Source of the DNA: Cryobacterium breve
GTDB taxonomy: Bacteria > Actinomycetota > Actinomycetes > Actinomycetales > Microbacteriaceae
Assembly (NCBI RefSeq): GCF_004402375.1
Contig: NZ_SOGJ01000015.1
Span: forward strand, 85,623-149,622
Reading direction: 5' to 3'
Length of the DNA stretch: 64,000 nt
Every line of letters starts with the position of its first letter. Position 1 is the first letter of the stretch. A program made the translations under genes and the position numbers. The notes under the pieces were generated by a model. The model searched no databases and was not told where the DNA came from. It saw only the letters and a program-made list of their open reading frames with translations. This document shows, one piece after another, positions 9,401 to 18,453 of this stretch.

Positions 9401-10096
9401 CTGACCGAGATCGCGCACGACCGCCTGGCCACGATCGCGGCGAACAACGAGCTCGGCGCCGGAATGCAGGTCGCGCTGAAGGACCTCGAGATCCGCGGCG
9501 CCGGCAACCTGCTCGGCGGCGAACAGGCCGGGCACATCGCCGGGGTGGGCTTCGACCTCTACCTGCGCATGATCGGCGAAGCCGTCAGCGCCTTCCGCGG
9601 CGACGTCGCCGAGGGGCAGACCGAGCTGCGGCTGGAACTGCCCGTCGACGCGCACATCCCCGAGGACTACGTCGACAGCGAGCGGCTGCGTCTCGAGGCC
9701 TATCAGAAGCTCTCCGCGGCCAGCTCACCCACGGCCGCGAAAAACCAGATCGACCTGGTGCTCGAGGAACTCACCGACCGCTACGGCGAACCCCCGCAGC
9801 CCGTGCAGCATCTGGTGCTGGTGTCACGCCTGCGCTGGATGGCCCAACAGGCCGGCCTCGGCGAGGTCGTGGCCATGGGACCGAACCTGCGGGTGTCGCC
9901 GGCGGACCTCGCCGACTCGATGCAGGTGCGTCTGCAACGCATGTACCCGGGCTCGCGATACTTCACCCAGAACGGCTCGCTCACCGTTCCCCTGCCGCGC
10001 GTCAACGGGGAACCGCTCGGGGACGCCGCGCTGATCGCGTGGGCCGGCACCCTGCTCGACGCGCTCTTCCCGCGCCCCGTCGCCGCGGTCGCCTGA
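6470..10096 (+). CDS. mfd: Transcription-repair coupling factor (Mfd)
   Basis: A DNA translocase that removes RNA polymerase stalled at lesions and recruits UvrA. The 1208-aa protein has the full domain order: an N-terminal UvrB-like region, the RNA-polymerase-interaction (CarD-like) domain around residues 520-600 (GDHVVHQTHGIGRF), then the helicase core. The core carries Walker A GDVGFGKTE at about 684 and DEEQ at about 785. Motif VI (QLHQLRGRVGRG) and the C-terminal TRCF domain follow. GTG 6470 is preceded by a -10 box rather than a ribosome site, so the mRNA is probably leaderless. Confidence 0.98.
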   Translation: MTLQGIIATLSRASTFDNALAFANRDVDFSLTEGLRAPLLAALLAQRVQLGKAPALLLITATGRESESLHENLASFTDNAEIIDFPAWETLPHERLSPSAEIVGKRLFALRRMREWEESGPTAGRPLIVIASVRAALQPVADNLTDYEPIDLVAGQRGHDLSAIARQLVDVAYARVDMVTRRGEFAVRGGILDVFPSIAPHPFRVEFFGDEVEQIRAFSVADQRSFPDPVASVSLPPSRELLLSPAVRQRAREMQHEFPSLSGLLAKIAEGIPVEGMESLAPALLDRLVPITHYLPAGAAVAVISPERVASRAISLAETNREFLGAAWSAATAGAEAPIDLESGDFLTLGRLREAVQFSAPGAPASAHVWWTLSSFQAAPTDAPVLPEHREIDDLLTVRVEGDAVPSFQGSVEGAVGHLSERMKAGWTVGIVAQGAGLVERAADVLAERELPARIVTEWPGTPEPGIAYLLQASVDHGFELPETKFTLVSESEFYGRTVGYDARQVKKLASRRKNVVDPLQLKAGDHVVHQTHGIGRFIELTQREVSSGGRNPVKTKREYLVLEYAPSKRGHPGDKLYVPTDQLDLVSRYVGGEAPALSKMGGSDWSAAKTKARRAVRDIAVELVKLYSARMASKGHAFGPDTPWQRELEEAFPFAETPDQLTTIDEVKADMERPIPMDRLLSGDVGFGKTEVAVRAAFKAIQDGKQVVMLVPTTLLVRQHMETFQERFAGFPVHLRALSRFQTEKESRETIAGMLDGTVDLVIGTHRLLSDSIVFKDLGLVIIDEEQRFGVEHKDALKKLKTNVDILAMSATPIPRTLEMAVTGIREMSTLATPPEDRHPILTFVGPYSDRQVAAAIRRELLREGQIFLVHNRVSSINRVAAALAELVPEARIAVAHGQLPEAQLEQVVVDFWERKFDVLVSTTIIETGLDIANANTIIIDRADKFGLSQLHQLRGRVGRGRERAYAYFLYDENKPLTEIAHDRLATIAANNELGAGMQVALKDLEIRGAGNLLGGEQAGHIAGVGFDLYLRMIGEAVSAFRGDVAEGQTELRLELPVDAHIPEDYVDSERLRLEAYQKLSAASSPTAAKNQIDLVLEELTDRYGEPPQPVQHLVLVSRLRWMAQQAGLGEVVAMGPNLRVSPADLADSMQVRLQRMYPGSRYFTQNGSLTVPLPRVNGEPLGDAALIAWAGTLLDALFPRPVAAVA

Positions 10097-10149
10097 TGCA
10101 TGAGCCCCGCGCGCCGCGGCAGGGCCAAGCCGGGGCATCCGTCCGCACG

Positions 10150-10224
10150 TAACTGAGGAGATTTTCGCGAAACGCCGGCTATCTCGGCCCGATCAGCGGC
10201 GTGTTGCGAAAATGTCCGCAGGTA
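10150..10224. repeat. REPIN-like inverted repeat, divergent copy
   Basis: Arms at 10150-10168 and 10206-10224 match in inverted orientation at about 16 of 19 positions and share GGAGATTTT-like cores with the 83-87 bp family elsewhere. The outer ends differ from the main family. It lies in the 239-bp gap between mfd and mazG, which otherwise holds only the mazG promoter. Confidence 0.6.
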
Positions 10225-10323
10225 AGGTCGCGGCCGCCGATACCGGATGCAACCTCCGCGGATGCCCGTGGCAGGCCCAGCCCGGCGGAGCAGCCCCGCG
10301 GTTCCCCGGCAATTCGGGGCGAT

Positions 10324-10329
10324 TAGAGT
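10324..10329 (+). promoter_or_regulatory. -10 box of a predicted leaderless mazG transcript
   Basis: TAGAGT with 6 nt to the GTG start. No ribosome-binding site is visible. Confidence 0.55.
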
Positions 10330-10335
10330 TGTCGC

Positions 10336-11061
10336 GTGACCTCTTCAGACCTTCCCACCGGGCTTGCCTCCGCCTCCAGCCTCGATGAGCTCGTGCGCGT
10401 GGTGGCCCTGCTACGTGCCCCGGGCGGGTGCCCGTGGGACGCGGAACAGACCCACGAGTCGCTGGTGCAATACCTGACTGAGGAGACGCACGAACTGATC
10501 GAGGCGATCGAGTCCGGCAGCCGCGACGAGCTGCTGGAGGAGCTCGGCGATGTGCTCTATCAGGTCATCTTCCACGCCGACCTCGCCGCGCACACTCCGG
10601 GTGAGGGCTTTGACATTCAGGATGTCGCTGCGCAGATGACCGCGAAAATGGTGGGGCGGCATCCGCATGTCTTCGGCGACGTGAACCTGGAGACGGCCGA
10701 CGACGTGGCCCTCGCCTGGGACGACTTCAAGGCCGCCGAGAAACCATCCCGCACGAGCGTGCTCGATGGCATCCCGCAGGGCATGCCGGCGCTCGCGCTC
10801 GCCGACAAGGTGCTCGGCCGGGCTCAGAAGATCGGTTTGCTCGGCTCCGAGGCGGCGTTTCCGCTCCCGATCGAAAGCGAGGACCAGCTCGGCCCGCTGC
10901 TGCTGGCGATCGTGTCCGCGGCCAAGAGCCAGGGACTGGACTCCGAGCGTGCGCTGCGCACGGCGCTCCGCGGGTTGCAGGACGAGATTCGGGAGGCCGA
11001 GACAACGGATGCCCGCGGCATCGACGTCGCCGATGCCGGGATCATCGGTCTCCCCGGCTGA
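10336..11061 (+). CDS. mazG: Nucleoside triphosphate pyrophosphohydrolase MazG
   Basis: Hydrolyses (d)NTPs, including damaged ones, to NMP and pyrophosphate, cleaning the nucleotide pool. The 241-aa protein starts with the MazG signature LLRAPGGCPWDAEQTHESL. The Mg-binding helices EETHELIEAIE and EELGDVLYQVIFHA follow at about residues 52-90. The second MazG-like repeat is shorter than in E. coli. It sits next to mfd, as in mycobacteria (Rv1020-Rv1021), a repair and nucleotide-sanitation neighbourhood. The GTG start is probably leaderless. Confidence 0.95.
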   Translation: MTSSDLPTGLASASSLDELVRVVALLRAPGGCPWDAEQTHESLVQYLTEETHELIEAIESGSRDELLEELGDVLYQVIFHADLAAHTPGEGFDIQDVAAQMTAKMVGRHPHVFGDVNLETADDVALAWDDFKAAEKPSRTSVLDGIPQGMPALALADKVLGRAQKIGLLGSEAAFPLPIESEDQLGPLLLAIVSAAKSQGLDSERALRTALRGLQDEIREAETTDARGIDVADAGIIGLPG

Positions 11062-11110
11062 TCCTCCGGCCCGCAGTTATTTCGTGGTGATGCCGACCGG
11101 GCAGAGGCGG

Positions 11111-11116
11111 TACCGT
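11111..11116 (+). promoter_or_regulatory. -10 box of a predicted leaderless ferritin transcript
   Basis: TACCGT with 6 nt to ATG 11123. No ribosome-binding site is visible. Confidence 0.5.
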
Positions 11117-11122
11117 CAAACC

Positions 11123-11656
11123 ATGAGCCAGACATCCTTCAATGACCTTCTGTCCGCCCAGATCGGCAACGAATTCGCTGCATCGCAGCAGTACATCGCC
11201 ATCGCCGTCTGGTTCGACAACCAGGCTCTGCCGCGGCTGGCCGCGCATTTCTACGCGCAGTCCATTGAAGAACGCAACCACGCCATGATGCTCGTGCAGT
11301 ACCGCCTCGACCGCGACCTGGGAGTCGAAATCCCCGGGATCCCTGCCGTGCGCAACGACTTTACCAGAGCGGTCGAGCCCATCGCGCTGGCGCTCGCCCA
11401 GGAGAAGCAGGTCACCGCGCAGATCGAGGCCATGTTCCGGGCCGCGCGCGCCGACGGCGACGCCCTCGGAGAGCAGGCGATGCTCTGGTTCCTGAAGGAG
11501 CAGGTCGAGGAAGTGGCCTCCATGTCCACCCTCCTGACCATCGCTCAGCGTGCCGGCGACAATCTTTTCGACATTGAGAACTACATCGCCCGGGAGACCG
11601 TGACCGGCGGCACCGTCGACTCCGACGCCCCAGGTACGGCAGGCGGCGCCCTCTGA
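11123..11656 (+). CDS. Ferritin
   Basis: Iron-storage four-helix protein of 177 aa. Ferroxidase-type residues are visible in helix B (SIEERNHAMMLVQY, E and H spaced as in ferritins) and in later helices (EKQVTAQIEAMF, WFLKEQVEEVASM). The sequence is closer to non-haem ferritin (BfrB/Ftn type) than to haem bacterioferritin. I chose ATG 11123 because MSQTSFNDLLSAQIGNEF is the expected N-terminus and a -10 box sits 6 nt before it. It is followed by hisS after 63 bp, each with its own promoter. Confidence 0.95.
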   Translation: MSQTSFNDLLSAQIGNEFAASQQYIAIAVWFDNQALPRLAAHFYAQSIEERNHAMMLVQYRLDRDLGVEIPGIPAVRNDFTRAVEPIALALAQEKQVTAQIEAMFRAARADGDALGEQAMLWFLKEQVEEVASMSTLLTIAQRAGDNLFDIENYIARETVTGGTVDSDAPGTAGGAL

Positions 11657-11706
11657 GCCTGATCCGAACCGACGCCACCCCGAACCGTCGGGCTGATCCG
11701 AACTGG

Positions 11707-11712
11707 CACAAT
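11707..11712 (+). promoter_or_regulatory. -10 box of a predicted leaderless hisS transcript
   Basis: CACAAT with 7 nt to ATG 11720. It is a weak match (A2 and T6 conserved) but has the same geometry as the other leaderless starts here. Confidence 0.4.
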
Positions 11713-11719
11713 TAGGGCT

Positions 11720-12976
11720 ATGGCAACACCAGTGACCCCTCCCCGCGGCATGCGCGACTTCCTCCCCGCCGACAAGGCCTCGAGGGAGCACGCGCTGGCC
11801 GTGATCCGGCGCAGTTTCGCCGCGCACGGCTTCGATGAGATCGAAACCCCGGTCATGGAAGACGCCGCGCGGCTGCACTCAGGGCTCGGCGGCGACAACG
11901 AGAAGCTCGCCTTCGCCGTGATGAAGCGTGGCCTCAAACCGGCGGATGCCGCGGCCGCCGCCGAGTCCGGCGACCTTCTCGCGCTGGCCGACCTGGGTCT
12001 CCGGTTCGACCTCACCGTGCCGCTGGCCCGCTTCTACGCCACTCACCGTGCGGAGCTGCCGACGGTGTTCCGCGCGATCCAGATCGCGCCGGTCTGGCGG
12101 GCGGAGCGCCCGCAGAAGGGTCGCTATCGTCAGTTCGTGCAGTGCGACATCGACATCATCGGCGAGTCAGGGCTGCTCGCCGAGATCGAGCTGATCACGG
12201 CGACCGCCGCCGCGCTTGACGCCCTCGGCCTGACCGGGTGCTCGATCCGCATCAATGACCGGCGCATCCTGACCACGCTGCTCGCGCACTGGAAGGTGGC
12301 GCCCGAACTGAACGAACGTGCGCTGATCGTGATCGACAAGCTCGACAAGATCGGCGTCGACGGGGTCGTCGCCGAGCTCGGCGGTCTGGGCATCTCCACC
12401 GCTGACGTCGCCGAGACCCTGAACGGGATCGCCGACGCCGGTTGGAACGCCGCCGATTCGGCTCCGCCGGTCTGGCTCGACACCGATGCCTACGCCGATC
12501 TGCTCGCGCTTCGTGCCGCGATGCCCGGGGTGCGGCTCGTCTTCGACCCGACCCTCGTGCGCGGGATGGGCTACTACACGGGCACCATCTTCGAGATCAG
12601 CCACCCGGACCTCGGCTACTCCCTCGGCGGCGGCGGCCGGTACGACGGAATGATCGGCCGTTTCCTCGGCACCGACGTGCCGGCCTGCGGTTTCTCAATC
12701 GGATTCGAACGCATCGTCGACCTGTTGGGGGCGGATGCCGCATCCTCCGAGAACGCCGTCGTGCTGGTGTACGAGAAGGGAACAGATTCCGCCCAGCTCG
12801 TGGCGCTGAAACAAACACTGGTCGAACAGGGTCTCCGGGTGCGCCTCGAACAGCGCACCAAGAACGTCAAGGCACTGCTGGAACGCGCGGCCGGAGCGGG
12901 ATATGGACGCTACGCCTTCGTCGGAAACGGCGCACCCGGCGAAGCCGACCTTGAGTTCCGTTCCCTCGGCGGCTGA
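11720..12976 (+). CDS. hisS: Histidyl-tRNA synthetase
   Basis: Class II aminoacyl-tRNA synthetase charging tRNA-His. The protein is 418 aa. Motif 1 lies near the N-terminus (GFDEIETPVMED), motif 2 is GRYRQFVQCDIDIIG, and the histidine-specific region is LVRGMGYYTGTIFEI. Motif 3 (GGRYDGMIGRFLG through GFSIGFERI) is followed by a C-terminal anticodon-binding domain. The start has a -10-like CACAAT 7 nt upstream and no obvious ribosome site. Confidence 0.97.
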   Translation: MATPVTPPRGMRDFLPADKASREHALAVIRRSFAAHGFDEIETPVMEDAARLHSGLGGDNEKLAFAVMKRGLKPADAAAAAESGDLLALADLGLRFDLTVPLARFYATHRAELPTVFRAIQIAPVWRAERPQKGRYRQFVQCDIDIIGESGLLAEIELITATAAALDALGLTGCSIRINDRRILTTLLAHWKVAPELNERALIVIDKLDKIGVDGVVAELGGLGISTADVAETLNGIADAGWNAADSAPPVWLDTDAYADLLALRAAMPGVRLVFDPTLVRGMGYYTGTIFEISHPDLGYSLGGGGRYDGMIGRFLGTDVPACGFSIGFERIVDLLGADAASSENAVVLVYEKGTDSAQLVALKQTLVEQGLRVRLEQRTKNVKALLERAAGAGYGRYAFVGNGAPGEADLEFRSLGG

Positions 12977-12986
12977 GCCCAGTCGC

Positions 12987-12992
12987 TAGACT
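12987..12992 (+). promoter_or_regulatory. Predicted -10 box of eno
   Basis: TAGACT lies just after hisS and gives an AT-rich leader of about 80 nt (unusual for this genome), ending in an AGGAAACAGGAGA ribosome-binding region before GTG 13082. Confidence 0.45.
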
Positions 12993-13027
12993 GTTACCGG
13001 ATTGGAACACGGCGCTGTCTTCCTTGA

Positions 13028-14362
<1,335 letters not shown>

Positions 14363-14369
14363 ATTGACT

Positions 14370-14421
14370 GGAGCCCTCGCGGCGCGGGTTACGGCCCACG
14401 CCTCGAGGGCTCCATTTTTTT
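14370..14421 (+). terminator. Intrinsic terminator after eno
   Basis: A perfect 10-bp stem (14370-14379 with 14404-14413) is followed by A and seven T, making it the clearest Rho-independent terminator in the window. Confidence 0.92.
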
Positions 14422-14486
14422 GTCCTTTTGCGGTTAGGGTTCCTTTGCGGGACAACCGCGATCACCGATGCGGGAAGGGAGCGGCC

Positions 14487-14963
14487 GTGGCCAAGAAACG
14501 TGCAGACCGCACGCCCGTAGCGCTCCCCGACACCGAGACCCCGGCCGCCCGATGGCTGAGGGGCCTACGACTGTCCGGGTTCTCCCTGGTGATGATGGGG
14601 CTGCTGATCATGGCCGTCGTCGTCCTCGCTCCCGGCATCCGTACCTTTGTGGATCAGCGCCAGCAGATCGACCGGCTCACGGCCGCAGTCGAGGCACAGC
14701 AGGGCGCCGTGGAAGAGCTCAAGAGCGAGCGGGAGCGCTGGAACGACCGCACCTACGTCACCACCCAGGCCCGGGACCGGCTGTCGTACGTGCTGCCCGG
14801 CGACGTGAGCTTCCTCGTCATCAACGACCTGGCGTTGCCCGTCGCCGGCGGTGCTGCCGAGTCGGTCGCCACCCCCACCATCCAAACCACCAACGTCGAT
14901 TGGCTGTCTTCAATGTTCGCCTCCGTAATGACGGCCGGTCTGGCTCCCGAGGCCGCGAAATGA
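14487..14963 (+). CDS. Septum formation initiator (FtsB/DivIC-like)
   Basis: 158 aa. A basic N-terminus of about 35 residues precedes one transmembrane segment (SLVMMGLLIMAVVVLAPG). A coiled coil (about residues 58-90, QQIDRLTAAVEAQQGAVEEL) follows, then the conserved YVTTQARDRLSYVLPGD region typical of actinobacterial FtsB/DivIC. It should act in the divisome at the cell membrane. The GTG at 14487 has AAGGGA 6 nt upstream. The gene overlaps the next one as ATGA, and the three genes to 16761 form an overlapping operon. Confidence 0.88.
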   Translation: MAKKRADRTPVALPDTETPAARWLRGLRLSGFSLVMMGLLIMAVVVLAPGIRTFVDQRQQIDRLTAAVEAQQGAVEELKSERERWNDRTYVTTQARDRLSYVLPGDVSFLVINDLALPVAGGAAESVATPTIQTTNVDWLSSMFASVMTAGLAPEAAK

Positions 14964-15481
14964 CCCGGCCCCCCTTCGAACCGGTCACCGAGTCCGACAT
15001 TGCGATCGTGTCCGCCCAGCTCGGCCGCCCGGCCCGCAACGTCGTCGGCATCGCCGGGCGGTGCGTGTGCGGCGCCCCGACGGTGGTGGCCACGGCGCCC
15101 CGCCTCGCCGACGGAACCCCGTTCCCCACCCTGTACTACCTGACCCACCCGGCGGCCACCGCCGCACTGTCGTTCCTCGAGGCCACCCAGGTGATGAACG
15201 AATACAACCAGCTCCTCGCCGATGACGAACACGTGCGCGCCCGCTACCGTCGGGCGCACGAGAGCTTCCTGTCCGACCGCGAGACCCTGGGCACGGTGCC
15301 GGAAATCGCCGGCATCTCCTCCGGCGGCATGCCCGAGCGCGTGAAATGCCTGCACGCGCTGGCCGCACACTCCTTGGCCGCGGGGCCCGGCGTGAACCCG
15401 ATCGGAGACTTCGCCCTCGCGCGGGCGGCCTGGACCCCCACCGTCTGCGAGTGCCTCGACTACACCGCGGCCGACGCGTGA
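14960..15481 (+). CDS. DUF501 family protein
   Basis: 173 aa, conserved in actinobacteria downstream of eno and the FtsB-like gene; the function is not established. Conserved features include RCVCGAPTVVAT near the N-terminus, FPTLYYLTHP, and a C-terminal PERVKCLHALAAHSLAAGPGVNPIG followed by CECL. These contribute Cys and His residues that could bind metal. It overlaps both neighbours by 4 nt (ATGA and GTGA), so translation is coupled. Confidence 0.88.
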   Translation: MTRPPFEPVTESDIAIVSAQLGRPARNVVGIAGRCVCGAPTVVATAPRLADGTPFPTLYYLTHPAATAALSFLEATQVMNEYNQLLADDEHVRARYRRAHESFLSDRETLGTVPEIAGISSGGMPERVKCLHALAAHSLAAGPGVNPIGDFALARAAWTPTVCECLDYTAADA

Positions 15482-16761
15482 CCCACTCCGCTTGGTTTCG
15501 AGCGGGTGCGGGCGTTGCCGTGGCCCTCACCGTGGTGCTGGGGTCGGCATCCATCGCACCGGCCTTCCCTGCCTACGCGGCAAACACGCAGGTGCGCGAC
15601 CTGGAGTACTGGCTGAACGATTACGGATTCACCAAGGCCTGGAACACGACCCGTGGGGCGGGGGTGACGGTCGCCGTCATCGACACGGGCGTCGACACGA
15701 GTGTGCCTGAGCTCACCGGCGCGGTCACCGGGGGCACGGATGTCTCCGGGCTCGGCTCCGCCAACGGGCAGACGCCCGTCGGCGAAGGCAGCGAGCACGG
15801 CACGCTGGTGGCCTCTCTCCTGGCTGGCCGCGGCACGGGGGAAGGATCGGGTGTGCTGGGTGTGGCACCAGAGGCGTCGATCTTGGCTGTCTCAGTGGCC
15901 TTCGGCAGCAGCGACGCCACCCTCAGCAACGACGACCAAATTGCCGAGGGCGTCCGCTGGGCCGTCGACAACGGCGCTGACGTGATCAACATGTCGCTCA
16001 CGCGCAACACCCTGGACTGGCCGTCGAGCTGGGATGACGCGTTCCTTTACGCCTTCGAAAACGACGTCGTCGTCGTGGCCGCCGCCGGAAACCGGGGTAG
16101 CGGAACAACTGAGGTAGGTGCCCCGGCCACAATCCCCGGCGTATTGACCGTCGCCGGCGTCGACCGCAACAAGGGCGCCAGCTTCGACGCCTCCTCGCAG
16201 GGCATCACGATCTCCGTGGCGGCGCCCAGCGAACAGCTCGTCGGCGTCGTTCCCGGCGGCGGCTACGTGCAGTGGAACGGCACCAGTGCGTCCGCACCCA
16301 TCGTGTCGGGACTCGTCGCGCTCGTGCGTGCCGCCTATCCCCGGCTCGACGCGGCCGAGGTGATGAACCGGGTCATTGCGACTGCCGACGCCAACGGTCG
16401 CGAGGTGCCCAGCCCCATCTACGGCAACGGCCTGATCGACGCTGCGGCGGCGGTCACCGCTTTCGTCCCCGCGTCCGCCAGCCCGGAACCGGCGGCCCTG
16501 CTGGAGGAATGGATCCGGGTGCACCGGCGGGCCGACACCGAACTGGCGCCCACACCGGACACCGCGACGCAAGAACCCGTGGCCCCGAAGGACGACCCGG
16601 AGCGACCGCTGCCGAGCGTGGCCGCGGCGTGGTTGCCCACCCCGCTCACCCTGACGTATGTCAGCGTGCCGCTCATGGTGCTGGTCGGGTTTGGTACTCT
16701 AGTAACGCTGTTCGGCATCGGGGCCACTCGGCACATCAAGCGAATACGATCAAAACGGTAA
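15478..16761 (+). CDS. Membrane-anchored S8 (subtilisin/mycosin-like) serine protease
   Basis: 427 aa. An N-terminal signal peptide (VAVALTVVLGSASIAPAFPAYA) leads to a subtilase domain with the catalytic triad in VIDTGVD (Asp), EHGTLVAS (His) and GTSASAPIVSG (Ser). A Pro-rich linker and a C-terminal membrane segment (YVSVPLMVLVGFGTLVTLFGIG) with a basic tail follow. This is the mycosin layout, but no type VII secretion genes are nearby. The GTGA overlap with DUF501 puts it in the same operon as the division gene, so an envelope or division substrate is an inference. Confidence 0.92.
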   Translation: MTHSAWFRAGAGVAVALTVVLGSASIAPAFPAYAANTQVRDLEYWLNDYGFTKAWNTTRGAGVTVAVIDTGVDTSVPELTGAVTGGTDVSGLGSANGQTPVGEGSEHGTLVASLLAGRGTGEGSGVLGVAPEASILAVSVAFGSSDATLSNDDQIAEGVRWAVDNGADVINMSLTRNTLDWPSSWDDAFLYAFENDVVVVAAAGNRGSGTTEVGAPATIPGVLTVAGVDRNKGASFDASSQGITISVAAPSEQLVGVVPGGGYVQWNGTSASAPIVSGLVALVRAAYPRLDAAEVMNRVIATADANGREVPSPIYGNGLIDAAAAVTAFVPASASPEPAALLEEWIRVHRRADTELAPTPDTATQEPVAPKDDPERPLPSVAAAWLPTPLTLTYVSVPLMVLVGFGTLVTLFGIGATRHIKRIRSKR

Positions 16762-16799
16762 GTTTTCGCGCATCCAAATCTTGTAGGAGGACTTCCCTA

Positions 16800-18299
16800 G
16801 TGCCCAAAATTCTGATTGTCGGTGGCGGATACGCCGGGTTCTACACTGCGTGGAAGCTGGAGAAATGGCTCCGCACCGGCGAGGCTGAGGTCACCATGGT
16901 CGACCCGCTTCCCTACATGACCTACCAGCCGTTCCTGCCGGAGGTCGCGGCCGGGTCCATCGAGGCCCGACACGCCGTCGTCGCTCACCGTCGCCACCTG
17001 AAGAAGACTGTCGTCGTCACGGCCAAGGTCACCCACATAGACCACGCCACCAAGACGGCGACCATTACCCCGCCGATCGGTGAGCCGTATGAATTCGTCT
17101 ACGACATCGTCGTCGTGACGGCCGGCGCCGTGTCCCGCACCTTCCCGATCCCGGGCGTCGCCGACCAGGCGATCGGGCTCAAGACCATCGAGGAGGCCGT
17201 CGCCATCCGCGATCGCGTTCTCACCAACTTCGACAAGGCTGCCCTGCTGCCGGCCGGCCCCGAGCGCGACCGCTTGCTCACATTCGTCGTCATCGGCGGC
17301 GGTTTCGCGGGCATCGAGGTCTTCGCCGAGCTGCGCTCATTCGCCTCTTCGCTACTCAAGTCCTACCCGCAGATCGGGTTCGACGACACCCACTTCCATT
17401 TGATCGAGGCCATGGGGCGCATCATGCCTGAGGTTTCCCTGCCCACCAGCCTCTGGGTCATCAAGCACCTCGACGAGCGCGGCGCGCAGATCCACCTCAA
17501 TACGCAGCTGACCAGCGCGGTCGACGGCAGGATCGAGCTCTCCACCGGTGAGAGCTTCGAGACCGACCTGATCGTCTGGACCGCCGGAGTCATGGCGAAT
17601 CCGGCCATCGTGCGCCACACCGACCTTCCGATCGAAGAACGCGGGCGCCTGCAGGTTCGCCCGGACCTGCGCGTCGGCACCGAGGACGAGATCATCGCCG
17701 ACGCCTGGGGCGCCGGCGACATCACGGCCGTGCCTGACCTCAGCGGCGGCGGCGTGGGCGGTTTCTGCGTGCCCAACGCCCAGCACGCGGTGCGCCAGGG
17801 CAAGCTTCTCGCGAAGAACATCGTCGCGGTTCTGCGCGAGGAGGCTCCCAAGGAGTACCTGCATAAGAACCTCGGCGCCGTTGCCGGCCTCGGCACCGGC
17901 TCCGGTGTCTTCCAGTCCGGCAAGATCGCCATCAAGGGTCTGCCGGCCTGGTTCGCGCACCGCGGCTACCACGGCCTGGCCATGCCGAGCTGGGAGCGCA
18001 AACTGCGCGTCGTTTGGGGCTGGGTGAACAACTTCTTCCTCGGGCGCGACATCGTGTCTCTGGCCGCGACGGAAAACCCGCGGGCCACGTTCGTTGAGTT
18101 CGCCTCGCGTCCCAAGCCCGCCGCAGAGGCCGTGGCTCCGGCCAAGGCACCGGTGAGCGCGGCCGCGGCGCAGCCCACCGCCACCGCGGCTTCGTCCGTT
18201 ACGGTCCCCGCCGTCAAGGCGCGGGCACCTCGCGCCCCGCGCAAGACGGCGGCCGAGAAAACAGCCGAGCAGGCTGCGGAGACCGCAGCCGCCAAATAG
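16800..18299 (+). CDS. ndh: Type II NADH dehydrogenase (NDH-2)
   Basis: Single-subunit, non-proton-pumping NADH:quinone oxidoreductase. Two dinucleotide-binding motifs are seen: ILIVGGGYAGFYTAWKL at the N-terminus for FAD and FVVIGGGFAGIEVFAEL at about residues 165-180 for NADH. The AWGAGDITAVPD motif and a quinone-site region GGFCVPNAQHAVRQG are also present. The C-terminus adds about 75 residues rich in Ala, Pro and Lys (from about 425), longer than usual and probably disordered. The GTG start has AGGAGG at 16785-16790. Confidence 0.96.
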   Translation: MPKILIVGGGYAGFYTAWKLEKWLRTGEAEVTMVDPLPYMTYQPFLPEVAAGSIEARHAVVAHRRHLKKTVVVTAKVTHIDHATKTATITPPIGEPYEFVYDIVVVTAGAVSRTFPIPGVADQAIGLKTIEEAVAIRDRVLTNFDKAALLPAGPERDRLLTFVVIGGGFAGIEVFAELRSFASSLLKSYPQIGFDDTHFHLIEAMGRIMPEVSLPTSLWVIKHLDERGAQIHLNTQLTSAVDGRIELSTGESFETDLIVWTAGVMANPAIVRHTDLPIEERGRLQVRPDLRVGTEDEIIADAWGAGDITAVPDLSGGGVGGFCVPNAQHAVRQGKLLAKNIVAVLREEAPKEYLHKNLGAVAGLGTGSGVFQSGKIAIKGLPAWFAHRGYHGLAMPSWERKLRVVWGWVNNFFLGRDIVSLAATENPRATFVEFASRPKPAAEAVAPAKAPVSAAAAQPTATAASSVTVPAVKARAPRAPRKTAAEKTAEQAAETAAAK

Positions 18300-18377
18300 C
18301 AGGGTCTGCGGGCGTCAGCGGTTGAAGCCGCGGCGCCCGCAGCGCCTACGCTTGAGGCGTTCGGACTCTCCGGACGC

Positions 18378-18453
18378 GCCCCCGTAGCCCAATGGCAGAG
18401 GCAGACGACTTAAAATCGTCACAGTCTGGGTTCGACCCCCAGCGGGGGCACCA
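18378..18453 (+). tRNA. tRNA with UAA anticodon (nominal Leu) but short variable loop
   Basis: A complete 73-nt cloverleaf plus encoded CCA. The acceptor stem is 7 perfect pairs (18378-18384 with 18443-18449). The D arm starts at 18387, and the anticodon stem (18404-18408 with 18416-18420) encloses the loop CTTAAAA, giving anticodon TAA at 18411-18413. The T stem is 18426-18430 with 18438-18442 around TTCGACC, and the discriminator is A. The variable loop is only 5 nt (18421-18425), whereas bacterial tRNA-Leu has a long variable arm. Decoding of UUA is expected; the charged amino acid is uncertain. Confidence 0.9.

Noticed and set aside
7142-9655. 837-codon minus-strand open frame opposite mfd
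   Set aside because: It mirrors the mfd codon pattern; no conserved motif or promoter, so it is a GC-driven shadow.
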